Made by a program: the position numbers and the translations under genes | DNA from: JALONO01 sp038209965 | GTDB lineage: Bacteria; Bacteroidota; Bacteroidia; Cytophagales; Thermoflexibacteraceae | Length of the DNA stretch: 13,390 bases | Reading direction: 5' to 3' | Assembly: GCA_038209965.1 (NCBI GenBank) | Contig: JBBQXF010000129.1 | Span: 1 to 13,390, forward strand | Notes under the pieces: generated by a model | The model's database searches: none | What the model was told of the DNA's origin: nothing | Seen by the model: only the letters and a program-made list of their open reading frames with translations | Part shown: piece by piece, positions 7,053 to 13,390 of the stretch | How the letters are laid out: each line of letters opens with the position of its first letter | How positions within the stretch are numbered: position 1 is the stretch's first letter

Positions 7053-7973
7053 CTAGCTGGTGGCTTCCTCTGGCTTGGTCAGGGCCGAGAATACCTGCTC
7101 GATCGAGCTTTCTTCCATTTGCATCCCCAGCAACAGCCAGCCTTGTTCGCTGGCCAATTTGGATACCGCCAACCGCAAATCTTGTTGACAAACGAGGTTA
7201 AACCGATTGGCGGAAATTTCTTGTAGCGCATCAACCCCGGGCAAATTTCTTAATTGTACCAAATCGGGCGGCTGGGCAAACTCAATGGTGAGGTTGACCG
7301 CCCCTTGGGAAATTTTCAACTCGGCCACGGGGCAATCGGCCACTATCTTGCCCAAGTGGATGATCACCACCCGGTGACAGAGCGCCCGGACTTCGGACAA
7401 AATATGGGTCGAAAAAACCACCGTTTTTTCGCGGGCAATGTGGCGGATCACTTCGCGGATCTCCACGATCTGGTTTGGATCCAGCCCGGTGGTGGGCTCA
7501 TCCAAAATCAACACTTCGGGATCGTGGATAAATGCTTGGGCCAAACCCACCCGTTGGCGGTATCCTTTCGACAAATCCCCGATTTTCTTGCGCTGCTCAC
7601 GTTCCAACCCCACCAAATCCACCATTTCTTGGGTTCTTTTGGTCAGTAGAGCACCCCGCAGCCCGTGGAGCGAACCGATAAAATGCAGGTACTCAATCAC
7701 GTACATATCCAGATACAAAGGATTGTGCTCGGGCAGGTAACCCAGCGATGTGCGCACCGCCAAGGGAGCAGTGCGCACATCGTGGCCACACACCTCCACC
7801 GTGCCGCCGGTGGGGGAAAGGTAGCCCGTCGCGATTTTCATGGTCGTGGTCTTGCCCGCCCCATTTGGCCCCAGAAACCCAACGATCTCCCCCTTGGTGG
7901 CCGAGAAGGAAATATCATCCACCGCCCTTTGTTCACCGTAAACCTTGGTGAGGTTCTTGACCAATAATGACAT
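7053..7973 (-). CDS. gldA: GldA-type gliding motility ABC transporter ATP-binding protein
   Basis: This 306-residue ABC ATPase powers a membrane exporter. Motifs run in the usual order: Walker A GPNGAGKT (35-42), signature LSKGYRQR (134-141), Walker B VLILDEP (154-160), D-loop GLDP (163-166) and switch histidine in FSTH (H190). The Q-loop side reads LGYLPEHNPLYLDMYVIEYL (77-96), a hallmark of Bacteroidota GldA, which works with GldF and GldG in gliding and is required for it in Flavobacterium. After about residue 225 comes the C-terminal extension typical of this ATPase subgroup. The permease genes are not in the window, so a related exporter with another cargo remains possible, and the gene name is less certain than the ATPase call. 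It starts about 50 bases after metF on the same strand with no terminator or clear promoter between, so co-transcription is likely. Confidence 0.82.
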   Translation of the reverse strand: MSLLVKNLTKVYGEQRAVDDISFSATKGEIVGFLGPNGAGKTTTMKIATGYLSPTGGTVEVCGHDVRTAPLAVRTSLGYLPEHNPLYLDMYVIEYLHFIGSLHGLRGALLTKRTQEMVDLVGLEREQRKKIGDLSKGYRQRVGLAQAFIHDPEVLILDEPTTGLDPNQIVEIREVIRHIAREKTVVFSTHILSEVRALCHRVVIIHLGKIVADCPVAELKISQGAVNLTIEFAQPPDLVQLRNLPGVDALQEISANRFNLVCQQDLRLAVSKLASEQGWLLLGMQMEESSIEQVFSALTKPEEATS

Positions 7974-8024
7974 ACGTGATGACCGATTAGTCGTAAAACA
8001 TTGCTTTTATCGTTCAATTAATGG

Positions 8025-8978
8025 CTAGAACACGCCCTCGGCAATTTTGCGTACCCCGTCCGATTTGCTCATGGTGTAGTAATGCAGGCAAGGTGCTCCC
8101 TGGGCCATCAACTCGCGCGATTGTTGGATGCACCATTCTATGCCCACTTGCTTCACCGCTTGGTTGTCCTTGCACTTCTCGACTGCATTGGCCAAATCGA
8201 CCGGGATGTCGAGGTGGAAAATGCGGGGCAGTACACTCAATTGCGCTTTGGTGGCCAGCGGTTTCAGGCCGGGGATGATGGGTACGGTAATGCCCATGTT
8301 GCGGCAGGCTTTGACAAAATCAAAATATTTTTGATTGTCAAAAAACATTTGGGTGACAATGTAATCCGCCCCCATATCGACCTTCATTTTTAGGTACTTT
8401 AGGTCACTGGCCAAGTTGGGGGCCTCGAAATGCTTTTCGGGATAGCCGGCCACGCCGATGCAAAAATCGCTGGGGGCAGGGCTGCTCAGATCGTCGTCCA
8501 AGTATTTGCCATTGTTCATGTCCACTACCTGTTTGAGCAGGTCGGTGGCATAGGCATGGCCCTCGGGGTGGGGTACAAACGATCCTTCCGACTTTACTGC
8601 GTCACCACGGAGCACCAGCACATTCTCCACCCCCAAAAAACCGAGGTCAATCAGGGCATTTTCAGTTTCCTCTTTGTTGAAGCCACCACAGATGATGTGG
8701 GGCACGGCCTCCACTTTGTACTTGTTCATGATCGCCGCGCAAATCCCCACTGTGCCGGGGCGTTTGCGGGTGCGCTGTTTGAGGAGCAACCCGCCACCGT
8801 TGCTCTTGTAAACATACTCCTCGCGGTGGTAAGTGACCTCGATAAAAGGTGGCTGAAACTCCATCAGGGCATCGATGGCTTGGTAAATGGTCTGGACGCT
8901 TTCCCCTTTCAAGGGCGGGATCAGCTCAAAGGAAAATAGAGTGCGTTTGGCGTTTTGTAAGTATTCCGTGATCTTCAA
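8025..8978 (-). CDS. metF: Methylenetetrahydrofolate reductase, probable TTG start
   Basis: This enzyme reduces 5,10-methylene- to 5-methyltetrahydrofolate with FAD, supplying methyl groups for methionine synthesis. With the TTG start at 8978 it has 317 residues, close to the usual family length, and opens (M/L)KITEYLQNAKRTLFSFELIPP, as Bacteroidota MetF proteins do. Visible motifs are SFELIPP with the catalytic-type glutamate (about residue 18), NVLVLRGD (119-126), CIGVAGYPEKH (173-183), TQMFFD (210-215) and IPGLKPL near 235-241. The frame is open up to an ATG at 9065, which would add 29 residues (MGQAGVLGPN...) with no counterpart in the family core. A TAnnTTTG-like element at 9007-9000 lies between the two starts, favouring the TTG. 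It is probably the first gene of a metF-gldA transcript. No methionine-type riboswitch was noticed. Confidence 0.9.
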   Translation of the reverse strand: MKITEYLQNAKRTLFSFELIPPLKGESVQTIYQAIDALMEFQPPFIEVTYHREEYVYKSNGGGLLLKQRTRKRPGTVGICAAIMNKYKVEAVPHIICGGFNKEETENALIDLGFLGVENVLVLRGDAVKSEGSFVPHPEGHAYATDLLKQVVDMNNGKYLDDDLSSPAPSDFCIGVAGYPEKHFEAPNLASDLKYLKMKVDMGADYIVTQMFFDNQKYFDFVKACRNMGITVPIIPGLKPLATKAQLSVLPRIFHLDIPVDLANAVEKCKDNQAVKQVGIEWCIQQSRELMAQGAPCLHYYTMSKSDGVRKIAEGVF

Positions 8979-8999
8979 GGTGCTATGCGTTTGTTGAAA

Positions 9000-9007
9000 C
9001 AAATCTA
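9000..9007 (-). promoter_or_regulatory. Candidate -7 element for metF
   Basis: The minus strand reads TAGATTTG at 9007-9000, a full match to TAnnTTTG, 21 bases before the TTG at 8978. No TTG was found at the expected -33 spacing, so the site is incomplete. A second -7-like match, TAAATTTG, lies at 9083-9076, also without a -33 partner; it would fit the upstream ATG at 9065 instead. Confidence 0.28.
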
Positions 9008-9166
9008 GTTGGACAAAATACCTTTTGTTTGGCGAATTGGGGCCGAGCACTCCAGCTTGGCCCAATATCCACGGGCAAATTTAGGCCAAAAAGCCCTTGA
9101 TTGGCATGTAATTTGCATTTTTTCGGAGTGTGTCCGCAATTTTTTACAAAAAAATTGGGCAAAGTA

Positions 9167-9197
9167 TTTGCAAATTTACCGCAAGGTTCTACCTTTG
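9167..9197 (+). promoter_or_regulatory. Bacteroidota consensus promoter of the tRNA gene
   Basis: TTTG (9167-9170), a 19-base spacer and TACCTTTG (9190-9197) match the primary sigma-factor consensus of the phylum in full. Transcription would begin around 9204, some 15 bases before the mature tRNA 5' end. It is the cleanest promoter in the window and anchors the phylum assignment. Confidence 0.75.
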
Positions 9198-9218
9198 CAC
9201 TCCGAAACAGAACAGAAC

Positions 9219-9292
9219 GTTTGCGTAGCTCAATTGGATAGAGCGTCAGACTACGGATCTGAAGGTTGCAGGTTCGACTCCTGCCGTGAACA
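9219..9292 (+). tRNA. tRNA-Arg (anticodon ACG)
   Basis: The 74 bases fold as a complete cloverleaf. The acceptor strands GTTTGCG and CGTGAAC pair with two G-U wobbles and A as discriminator. The D stem is GCTC/GAGC around AATTGGATA. The anticodon stem is TCAGA/TCTGA around CTACGGA, so the anticodon is ACG (inosine at the wobble position after editing, reading CGU, CGC and CGA arginine codons). A 5-base variable loop and the T stem GCAGG/CCTGC around TTCGACT complete it. The 3' CCA is not encoded (CAT follows the discriminator), so CCA must be added by nucleotidyltransferase. It has its own promoter and terminator. Confidence 0.96.
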
Positions 9293-9300
9293 CATTAAAA

Positions 9301-9339
9301 CCCAATTACGCCAAGAACAGGTAGTTGGGCTTTTTTTTT
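9301..9339 (+). terminator. Intrinsic terminator after tRNA-Arg
   Basis: CCCAATTAC (9301-9309) pairs with GTAGTTGGG (9321-9329) as a 9-base stem with one G-U pair and an 11-base loop, followed after one C by nine T residues (9331-9339). It lies 9 bases after the mature tRNA end and points the same way, so it probably ends a single-tRNA transcript. Confidence 0.8.
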
Positions 9340-9587
9340 GCCCATTTTTTTGCTTTGCCCACAGCGCTGGCCGCAAGAGTGAGCTTTTGCCAACACCTAA
9401 ACCCCTTGTCTTTACCCTCTGATAATGATCGGATCGTGGTTTTTCAACTTTGGCTGTTTGGCAAAAAGAACGCGCACCAACGTCTTGACTGGCCCAAAAC
9501 TTTGGTCGTCAATTTACCAATTGGCCGTTGCCCACCCAAAGGCCAAGGTTTTTGCTTAGTTTTGGGCATCACCAATGAGCCAACCCA
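9340..9587. other. Intergenic region before kynU, with a candidate -7 element
   Basis: No gene is seen in these 248 bases. TAGTTTTG at 9557-9564 on the plus strand fits TAnnTTTG, and transcription from it would begin about 17 bases before the kynU ATG. However, the nearest upstream TTG (9528-9530) is 26 bases away, longer than the usual 19-21. It is therefore a possible kynU promoter with a poor -33. Confidence 0.4.
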
Positions 9588-10865
9588 ATGCAACTGCCCT
9601 ACGAAGCTACTCCCGATTTTGCCCAGCGCATGGACGCGCAGGATCCACTCCAACATTTTCGCTCCCAGTTTCACCTCCCCCAAGCGGGTGGCCAGCCAAT
9701 GGTCTATTTTTGTGGCAACTCGTTGGGTTTACAGCCCAAAACTGCCCGGGCGGCGGTGCTGCAAGAGCTTGACGACTGGGCCGAACTTGGGGTGGAAGGG
9801 CATTTTGCGGGGCGCAAGCCTTGGCTGCACTACCACAAAGCTTTGGCCCTGCCCTCCGCCCAGGTAGTGGGAGCCTTGCCCCACGAGGTGGTGGTGATGA
9901 ACAACCTGACCGTTAACCTGCACTTGCTCATGGTTTCATTTTACCGCCCCGATCAGCGGCGGTTCAAGATCTTGATGGAGGGTGGCGCGTTCCCCTCCGA
10001 CCAATATGCGGTGGAGTCCCAAGTAAAATTCCACGGTTTCAGGCCCGAGGAGGCCATTGTTGAGCTGTTTCCCCGGGCTGGCGAAACCTACTTGCGCACC
10101 GGGGACATCGAAAAGGCCATCCAAGAAACGGGCAGTGAATTGGCTTTGGTGCTGTTTGGCGGGGTCAATTATTATACTGGCCAAGCATTTGACCTTGCGG
10201 CCATTACCCGGGCCGCCCACGTGGTGGGAGCAATGGCGGGCTTTGATCTGGCCCACGCGACAGGCAATGTCGAGTTGCAACTGCACGATTGGGACGTTGA
10301 TTTTGCGGTATGGTGTTCCTACAAATACCTCAACTCGGGGCCGGGCGGGGCGGCTGGCGCTTACATCCACGAGCGCTACGCCCAGCGGCCCGATCTGCCG
10401 CGCTTTGCCGGCTGGTGGGGCCACCGCGAAGAAGAACGTTTCCAGATGCGCAAGGGGTTCATCCCCATGCCCGGGGCTGAGGGCTGGCAGTTGAGCAATG
10501 CCCAAATATTGCCCATGGCCGTCCACCAAGCTTCATTGGCCATTTTTGCCGAGGCGGGCATGGCCAAGCTTCGCCAAAAAAGCCTACAATTGACCGGATT
10601 TACCGAATTTTTGGTGCAAAAATTTAATTCAGAACAAAACACTTACCAAATCCAAGTGCTCACCCCAGTGGATCCAGCGGCCCGGGGCTGCCAACTCTCT
10701 TTACTGGTGGCAGGCAATGGCCGGGCCTTGTTCGATCGGCTGGCCCAGGCACACGTCCTAGCCGACTGGCGCGAGCCTGATGTGATCAGGATCGCCCCGG
10801 TACCGCTCTACAACAGTTTTGGGGACGTGTGGCGGTTCTACGAAATATTGGCCGCCATTGACTAA
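9588..10865 (+). CDS. kynU: Kynureninase
   Basis: This PLP-dependent, cytoplasmic aminotransferase-fold enzyme cleaves kynurenine to anthranilate plus alanine, or 3-hydroxykynurenine to 3-hydroxyanthranilate, in tryptophan breakdown and, through the second product, in NAD synthesis. The 425 residues match the family in length and along most of the chain: FAQRMDAQDPL (11-21), VYFCGNSLGLQP (39-50), GVEGHF (68-73), WLHYH (79-83), MNNLTVNLHLLM (104-115), EGGAFPSDQYA (131-141), the cofactor-site GFDLAHATGN (218-227, D220 and H223), and SYKYLNSGPGG (244-254) with the Schiff-base lysine K246, then GWWGH (275-279). The start at 9588 is the first in-frame ATG and fits the family's N-terminus. No other kynurenine-pathway gene is in the window. 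It converges with the phosphatase gene across 58 bases that hold a small CAGCA/TGCTG hairpin without a T-run. Confidence 0.96.
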   Translation: MQLPYEATPDFAQRMDAQDPLQHFRSQFHLPQAGGQPMVYFCGNSLGLQPKTARAAVLQELDDWAELGVEGHFAGRKPWLHYHKALALPSAQVVGALPHEVVVMNNLTVNLHLLMVSFYRPDQRRFKILMEGGAFPSDQYAVESQVKFHGFRPEEAIVELFPRAGETYLRTGDIEKAIQETGSELALVLFGGVNYYTGQAFDLAAITRAAHVVGAMAGFDLAHATGNVELQLHDWDVDFAVWCSYKYLNSGPGGAAGAYIHERYAQRPDLPRFAGWWGHREEERFQMRKGFIPMPGAEGWQLSNAQILPMAVHQASLAIFAEAGMAKLRQKSLQLTGFTEFLVQKFNSEQNTYQIQVLTPVDPAARGCQLSLLVAGNGRALFDRLAQAHVLADWREPDVIRIAPVPLYNSFGDVWRFYEILAAID

Positions 10866-10923
10866 TTATTGGGGAAAGGGGCAGCAACGGTGCTGTAAAA
10901 ACCATTTGCGCCGAAGGCAGGTG

Positions 10924-12981
10924 TTACAACCTAAAACCGATCAACAGAATATCATCGGTCTGCTTGATATAACCGTAGTTGTAGCGCCAATGTTCTATGG
11001 CCTGTTCCATCGTTTTTTGTTGCTCGGCCATCGGTTTGTCCGAAATGGCCACCAGTTTATTGCGCAGGTTTTTGAGCATGAACTTGCGTTTCTGCGGCCC
11101 ACCAAATTGGTCGGCAATCCCATCCGAAAAAAGGTAATAAGTGCCCGGCTTGGAAATATCAATCAAATGCTTGGTGAAAATATGCTCGTCGGCGTTGGTA
11201 TATCCCCCTACTGATCTTTTATCGCCCTTGATCTCAAATAATTCCTCATCTTTGATGTAGATAAGGGGGTTCATGGCCCCGGCAAATTCCATTGTCCCCG
11301 CTTGGCGGTCAATCACGCAGATGGTGGCATCCATCCCGTCGCGGTTGTTGGTGTCGCGCTGCCGCAACGATCCCACCACACCCCGGTGGAGTTCGAGCAA
11401 GATCTGGTCGGGCGAGCTGATCCCCCGCACATGGACAATGTCTTCCAGCAGCTTGTTGCCGATCATGCTCATAAATGCGCCTGGCACCCCGTGGCCGGTG
11501 CAGTCAATAGCGGCAATAATGATTTTGGTACTGCGGCTGGGCAAGTGGCTGTCATCAATGGGTAGGTTGCGTGGCCGGTTGCCTGCTGCCCCCCAGCCCA
11601 CCACCGGAGATTCCCAGTTGGGGGCATCGATATTGCGATCCCCAAACCCAGGTTTGCGGTGGTCTTGGGTCTCGGTGAACCAGTAGAAGTCACCACTGAC
11701 CACATCGCGGGGCATGAACATGATGAACGACTCGGGCACCAACAGGGCCAGCTTTGATGGATCGGGCAAAATGGCCGCTTGGATTCGTTGGCCATATTGG
11801 ATACTGGCCGTTATCTGGGAACTTTTCGCCAAAATATCATCGCGTTGGGACTCAATCTCTTCTTTCTGCAAGATAATGTCCTCGTTGCGCGACTCTATCT
11901 CTTCCTTTTGTAGGCTGATCTCAGCGTTTTTGTGGCGCAGTTCCACGTTTCGTGCCTCTAGTTTGGAAAACAGTCTTTTCTGGATTTTTGCTTGCCGCCA
12001 CAGCACCAGCGAAAAAATCAGCACTAGGCCAAAAATGCCTGATCCACCCGCAATGATCCACCACTGCCGTTTCTGTTCTTCTTGCAGTTGCTCGTTGCGG
12101 GCTTTGGCTTTACTATTGGCCAGTGCCTCCTGTTGCAGGCGCATCTCATGCAGGAGCAGGGTCTCGGTCGTGATCTGGAGGTGGTTTGCAGTGGCTTCCA
12201 AACTATCCAGCACGTGTTGTAAACTGTCCGAAGAACGCGTCAACCCATCGGACAACTCAGCGTTGATGCGCGAGAGTTGTAGCTTTTCCCGGTTTTTGAA
12301 GGTAATCTGTTTGTTCTTGTTTTGAAGTTCCGATTCTCGGCGCTTAATCTCCATTTCCTTGACCATCAGCTCGGTTTTTTTAGAGACCAGCATTGCCGAG
12401 GCCGAGTCAATTTTATTGTCCTTGCTCCGGCTTTCGCTTTCCTTGCTCCTAACGATTTCTGCAATCAAGCCCGCAAACTCTCCCTGTAAGCTTTTATAGT
12501 CTTTCAGTACTTTTTTATCCCGACGGCCAAGACTACCGCCGCGCTCTTGATCCTCCAGTACCTTGGTGGCAGGAATCAGTTTGGTGGTGACAAAGGCATA
12601 GACAGTATTCTTGGCTACTTTATTTTGCGAAACCAGTTGGTGGTAAAGGGCCGAGGCATTGGTGAAATAAGTGAGTGCCCGCTCAGACTTGCCTTTATTG
12701 ATGGCATACAAATAGCCCAAATTGGCCAATGCCCGCGCTTCGGCAACCTCATAGTCAAGCAATGCGGCCAAACGTGCAGCCTTGTCGGCATGGTCAATGG
12801 CCTTGTCCACATCGCGTGCCAGCAGTAATTCGGCCACTTCGTTGAGTGCGTCCACATGGCGTAAATCGCGCTTATTTTCGCCAATCACCCTATTGAGCTT
12901 GTCCAGCCGGTCATCCCAGGCTTGGGCATGCGCGGGGGCCGCGATAAAGAGAATCCAACAAAGGAGCAATAATCGGTTCAT
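10924..12981 (-). CDS. Membrane sensor-type serine phosphatase: signal peptide, TPR-like region, coiled coil, one membrane helix, SpoIIE/PP2C domain
   Basis: The 685-residue product should turn a periplasmic signal into protein-serine dephosphorylation in the cytoplasm. Residues 1-20 form a signal peptide (ending AHAQ). About 24-145 is helical and TPR-like, and about 180-305 is a long, highly charged coiled coil. A membrane helix lies at 308-328, a second coiled coil at about 332-390, and a SpoIIE-type PP2C phosphatase at about 390-685. Metal-binding elements are present: GDFYWF (430-435), AIDCTGHGVPGAFMS (491-505), LFSDGIADQFGG (617-628) and the final QTDDILLIGF (674-683). SpoIIE-type phosphatases commonly act on anti-sigma-factor antagonists, but no such partner is nearby. 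Two features are odd: a stretch of about 48 residues (437-484) inserted between the first two phosphatase motifs, and a 14-residue repeat in the second coiled coil. This layout is common in Cytophagales. Confidence 0.9.
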   Translation of the reverse strand: MNRLLLLCWILFIAAPAHAQAWDDRLDKLNRVIGENKRDLRHVDALNEVAELLLARDVDKAIDHADKAARLAALLDYEVAEARALANLGYLYAINKGKSERALTYFTNASALYHQLVSQNKVAKNTVYAFVTTKLIPATKVLEDQERGGSLGRRDKKVLKDYKSLQGEFAGLIAEIVRSKESESRSKDNKIDSASAMLVSKKTELMVKEMEIKRRESELQNKNKQITFKNREKLQLSRINAELSDGLTRSSDSLQHVLDSLEATANHLQITTETLLLHEMRLQQEALANSKAKARNEQLQEEQKRQWWIIAGGSGIFGLVLIFSLVLWRQAKIQKRLFSKLEARNVELRHKNAEISLQKEEIESRNEDIILQKEEIESQRDDILAKSSQITASIQYGQRIQAAILPDPSKLALLVPESFIMFMPRDVVSGDFYWFTETQDHRKPGFGDRNIDAPNWESPVVGWGAAGNRPRNLPIDDSHLPSRSTKIIIAAIDCTGHGVPGAFMSMIGNKLLEDIVHVRGISSPDQILLELHRGVVGSLRQRDTNNRDGMDATICVIDRQAGTMEFAGAMNPLIYIKDEELFEIKGDKRSVGGYTNADEHIFTKHLIDISKPGTYYLFSDGIADQFGGPQKRKFMLKNLRNKLVAISDKPMAEQQKTMEQAIEHWRYNYGYIKQTDDILLIGFRL
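11830..11913 (-). repeat. Two-copy 42-base in-frame repeat inside the phosphatase linker coiled coil
   Basis: Residues 357-370 (LQKEEIESRNEDII) and 371-384 (LQKEEIESQRDDIL) are near-identical 14-residue units, two heptads each. The DNA copies differ mainly at synonymous positions, so the duplication is not very recent. The unit lies just after the membrane helix, where a signalling helix would join the helix to the phosphatase. Confidence 0.7.
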
Positions 12982-13390
12982 TTGCTTTTACCTGTTTCGG
13001 GCCTGGGCCAATGGCCATTCACGAAAATAAAGGCCGCAAGCGCTGCCATTAAAATAGTGGTGTGTCGGCCGGTCGCAAACCCGCCAACTGAAATGGTCGG
13101 GGCAAACCAATTGAGTTGATTCTCGGTATCCACTAACTCTTACAAATTGCGTGGCATTCTGTAGGGCGGCAAAAGTGGAAAGGCGTAAGTAAATGCCCTT
13201 TAACGGCGTTTGTGCGGCCAAAACCGGACTGGCCAACTGCCGACTTACAAGCAATTGGCCATTTTTGCCGTGCCCAAAACCAGTTCATCGTGCCTACATT
13301 TTTAACGCTCTGAAAAACGCCAACGCTGGCCGCTCTGGTGCCCAGTTGCTTTTTTCGTCATGGGCCTGACCGGCTGCTCGGCCTGACGTA
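12982..13390. other. Right-end region without a convincing gene
   Basis: These 409 bases lie upstream of the phosphatase gene and reach the window edge. A minus-strand frame of 88 codons (12988-13254) has no recognisable domain and a composition unlike its neighbours, so I do not call it a gene. At the very edge a minus-strand frame is open from 13388 to a stop at 13302-13304 and could be the last 28 residues of an outside gene (basic, ending WRFSER), but it is too short to judge. No full promoter for the phosphatase was found; TATTTTCG, a near-match to TAnnTTTG, lies on the minus strand near 13030-13023. A 17-base sequence here (13254-13270) also occurs inside kynU. Confidence 0.5.

Noticed and set aside
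9009..9422. Plus-strand frame that contains the whole tRNA-Arg gene
   Set aside because: It overlaps a perfect tRNA with its own promoter and terminator, so it is not a protein gene.
10882..10895. CAGCA/TGCTG hairpin between the converging kynU and phosphatase genes as a shared terminator
   Set aside because: Five-base stem without a T-run on either strand; not a convincing intrinsic terminator.
12988..13254. 88-codon minus-strand open frame upstream of the phosphatase
   Set aside because: No recognisable motif, odd composition (many Cys, His, Arg), no promoter; probably a random frame in a spacer.
13303..13386. A plus-strand frame reading ...VAFFVMGLTGCSA then stop, resembling a lipoprotein signal with an LTGC lipobox
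   Set aside because: It is closed by a stop right after the putative lipobox and has no suitable start and mature part; most likely chance at the window edge.

Overview
The window looks like chromosomal DNA from a member of the Bacteroidota, most likely a Cytophagales-type bacterium. Four things point there: promoters of the TTTG-N19-21-TAnnTTTG class that this phylum's primary sigma factor uses; start codons without a clear Shine-Dalgarno sequence; a GldA-type gliding ATPase; and an alternative complex III (ActA/ActB) gene pair, a DUF2911 protein and a TPR/coiled-coil/SpoIIE phosphatase typical of the group. Base composition looks balanced, with frequent GCC and TTG codons, and no segment stands out as foreign. 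I see no insertion sequence, phage gene, CRISPR array or rRNA.

Left part (1-2045): a minus-strand respiratory operon. actA (multiheme cytochrome c) is followed 61 bases later by actB (molybdopterin/iron-sulfur subunit), which runs off the left edge. A well-formed promoter lies at 1930-1961. Just upstream is a perfect 10-1-10 palindrome (1993-2013) that resembles a Fur-family (PerR/Fur-like) operator, and a second, shorter palindrome follows at 2032-2045.

Middle part (2179-6975, plus strand): an exported DUF2911 protein; a membrane-anchored protein with two tandem jelly-roll-like domains and no recognised function, behind its own promoter; and a fused alpha+beta E1 component of a thiamine-diphosphate 2-oxoacid dehydrogenase.

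Converging on these from the right (7053-8978, minus strand) are metF (methylenetetrahydrofolate reductase, probably with a TTG start) and gldA (gliding/ABC exporter ATPase), about 50 bases apart. A tRNA-Arg(ACG) gene follows at 9219-9292 with a textbook promoter and an intrinsic terminator.

Right part: kynU (kynureninase, plus strand) converges with a large minus-strand sensor-like protein phosphatase (10924-12981). The last ~400 bases hold no convincing gene.

The window is mostly housekeeping and lineage-typical accessory genes, and I found no clear previously undescribed multi-gene system. The best leads are the PerR/Fur-like palindrome before the alternative complex III operon, the six-heme ActA, the tandem jelly-roll membrane protein, and an unusual insertion inside the phosphatase domain.
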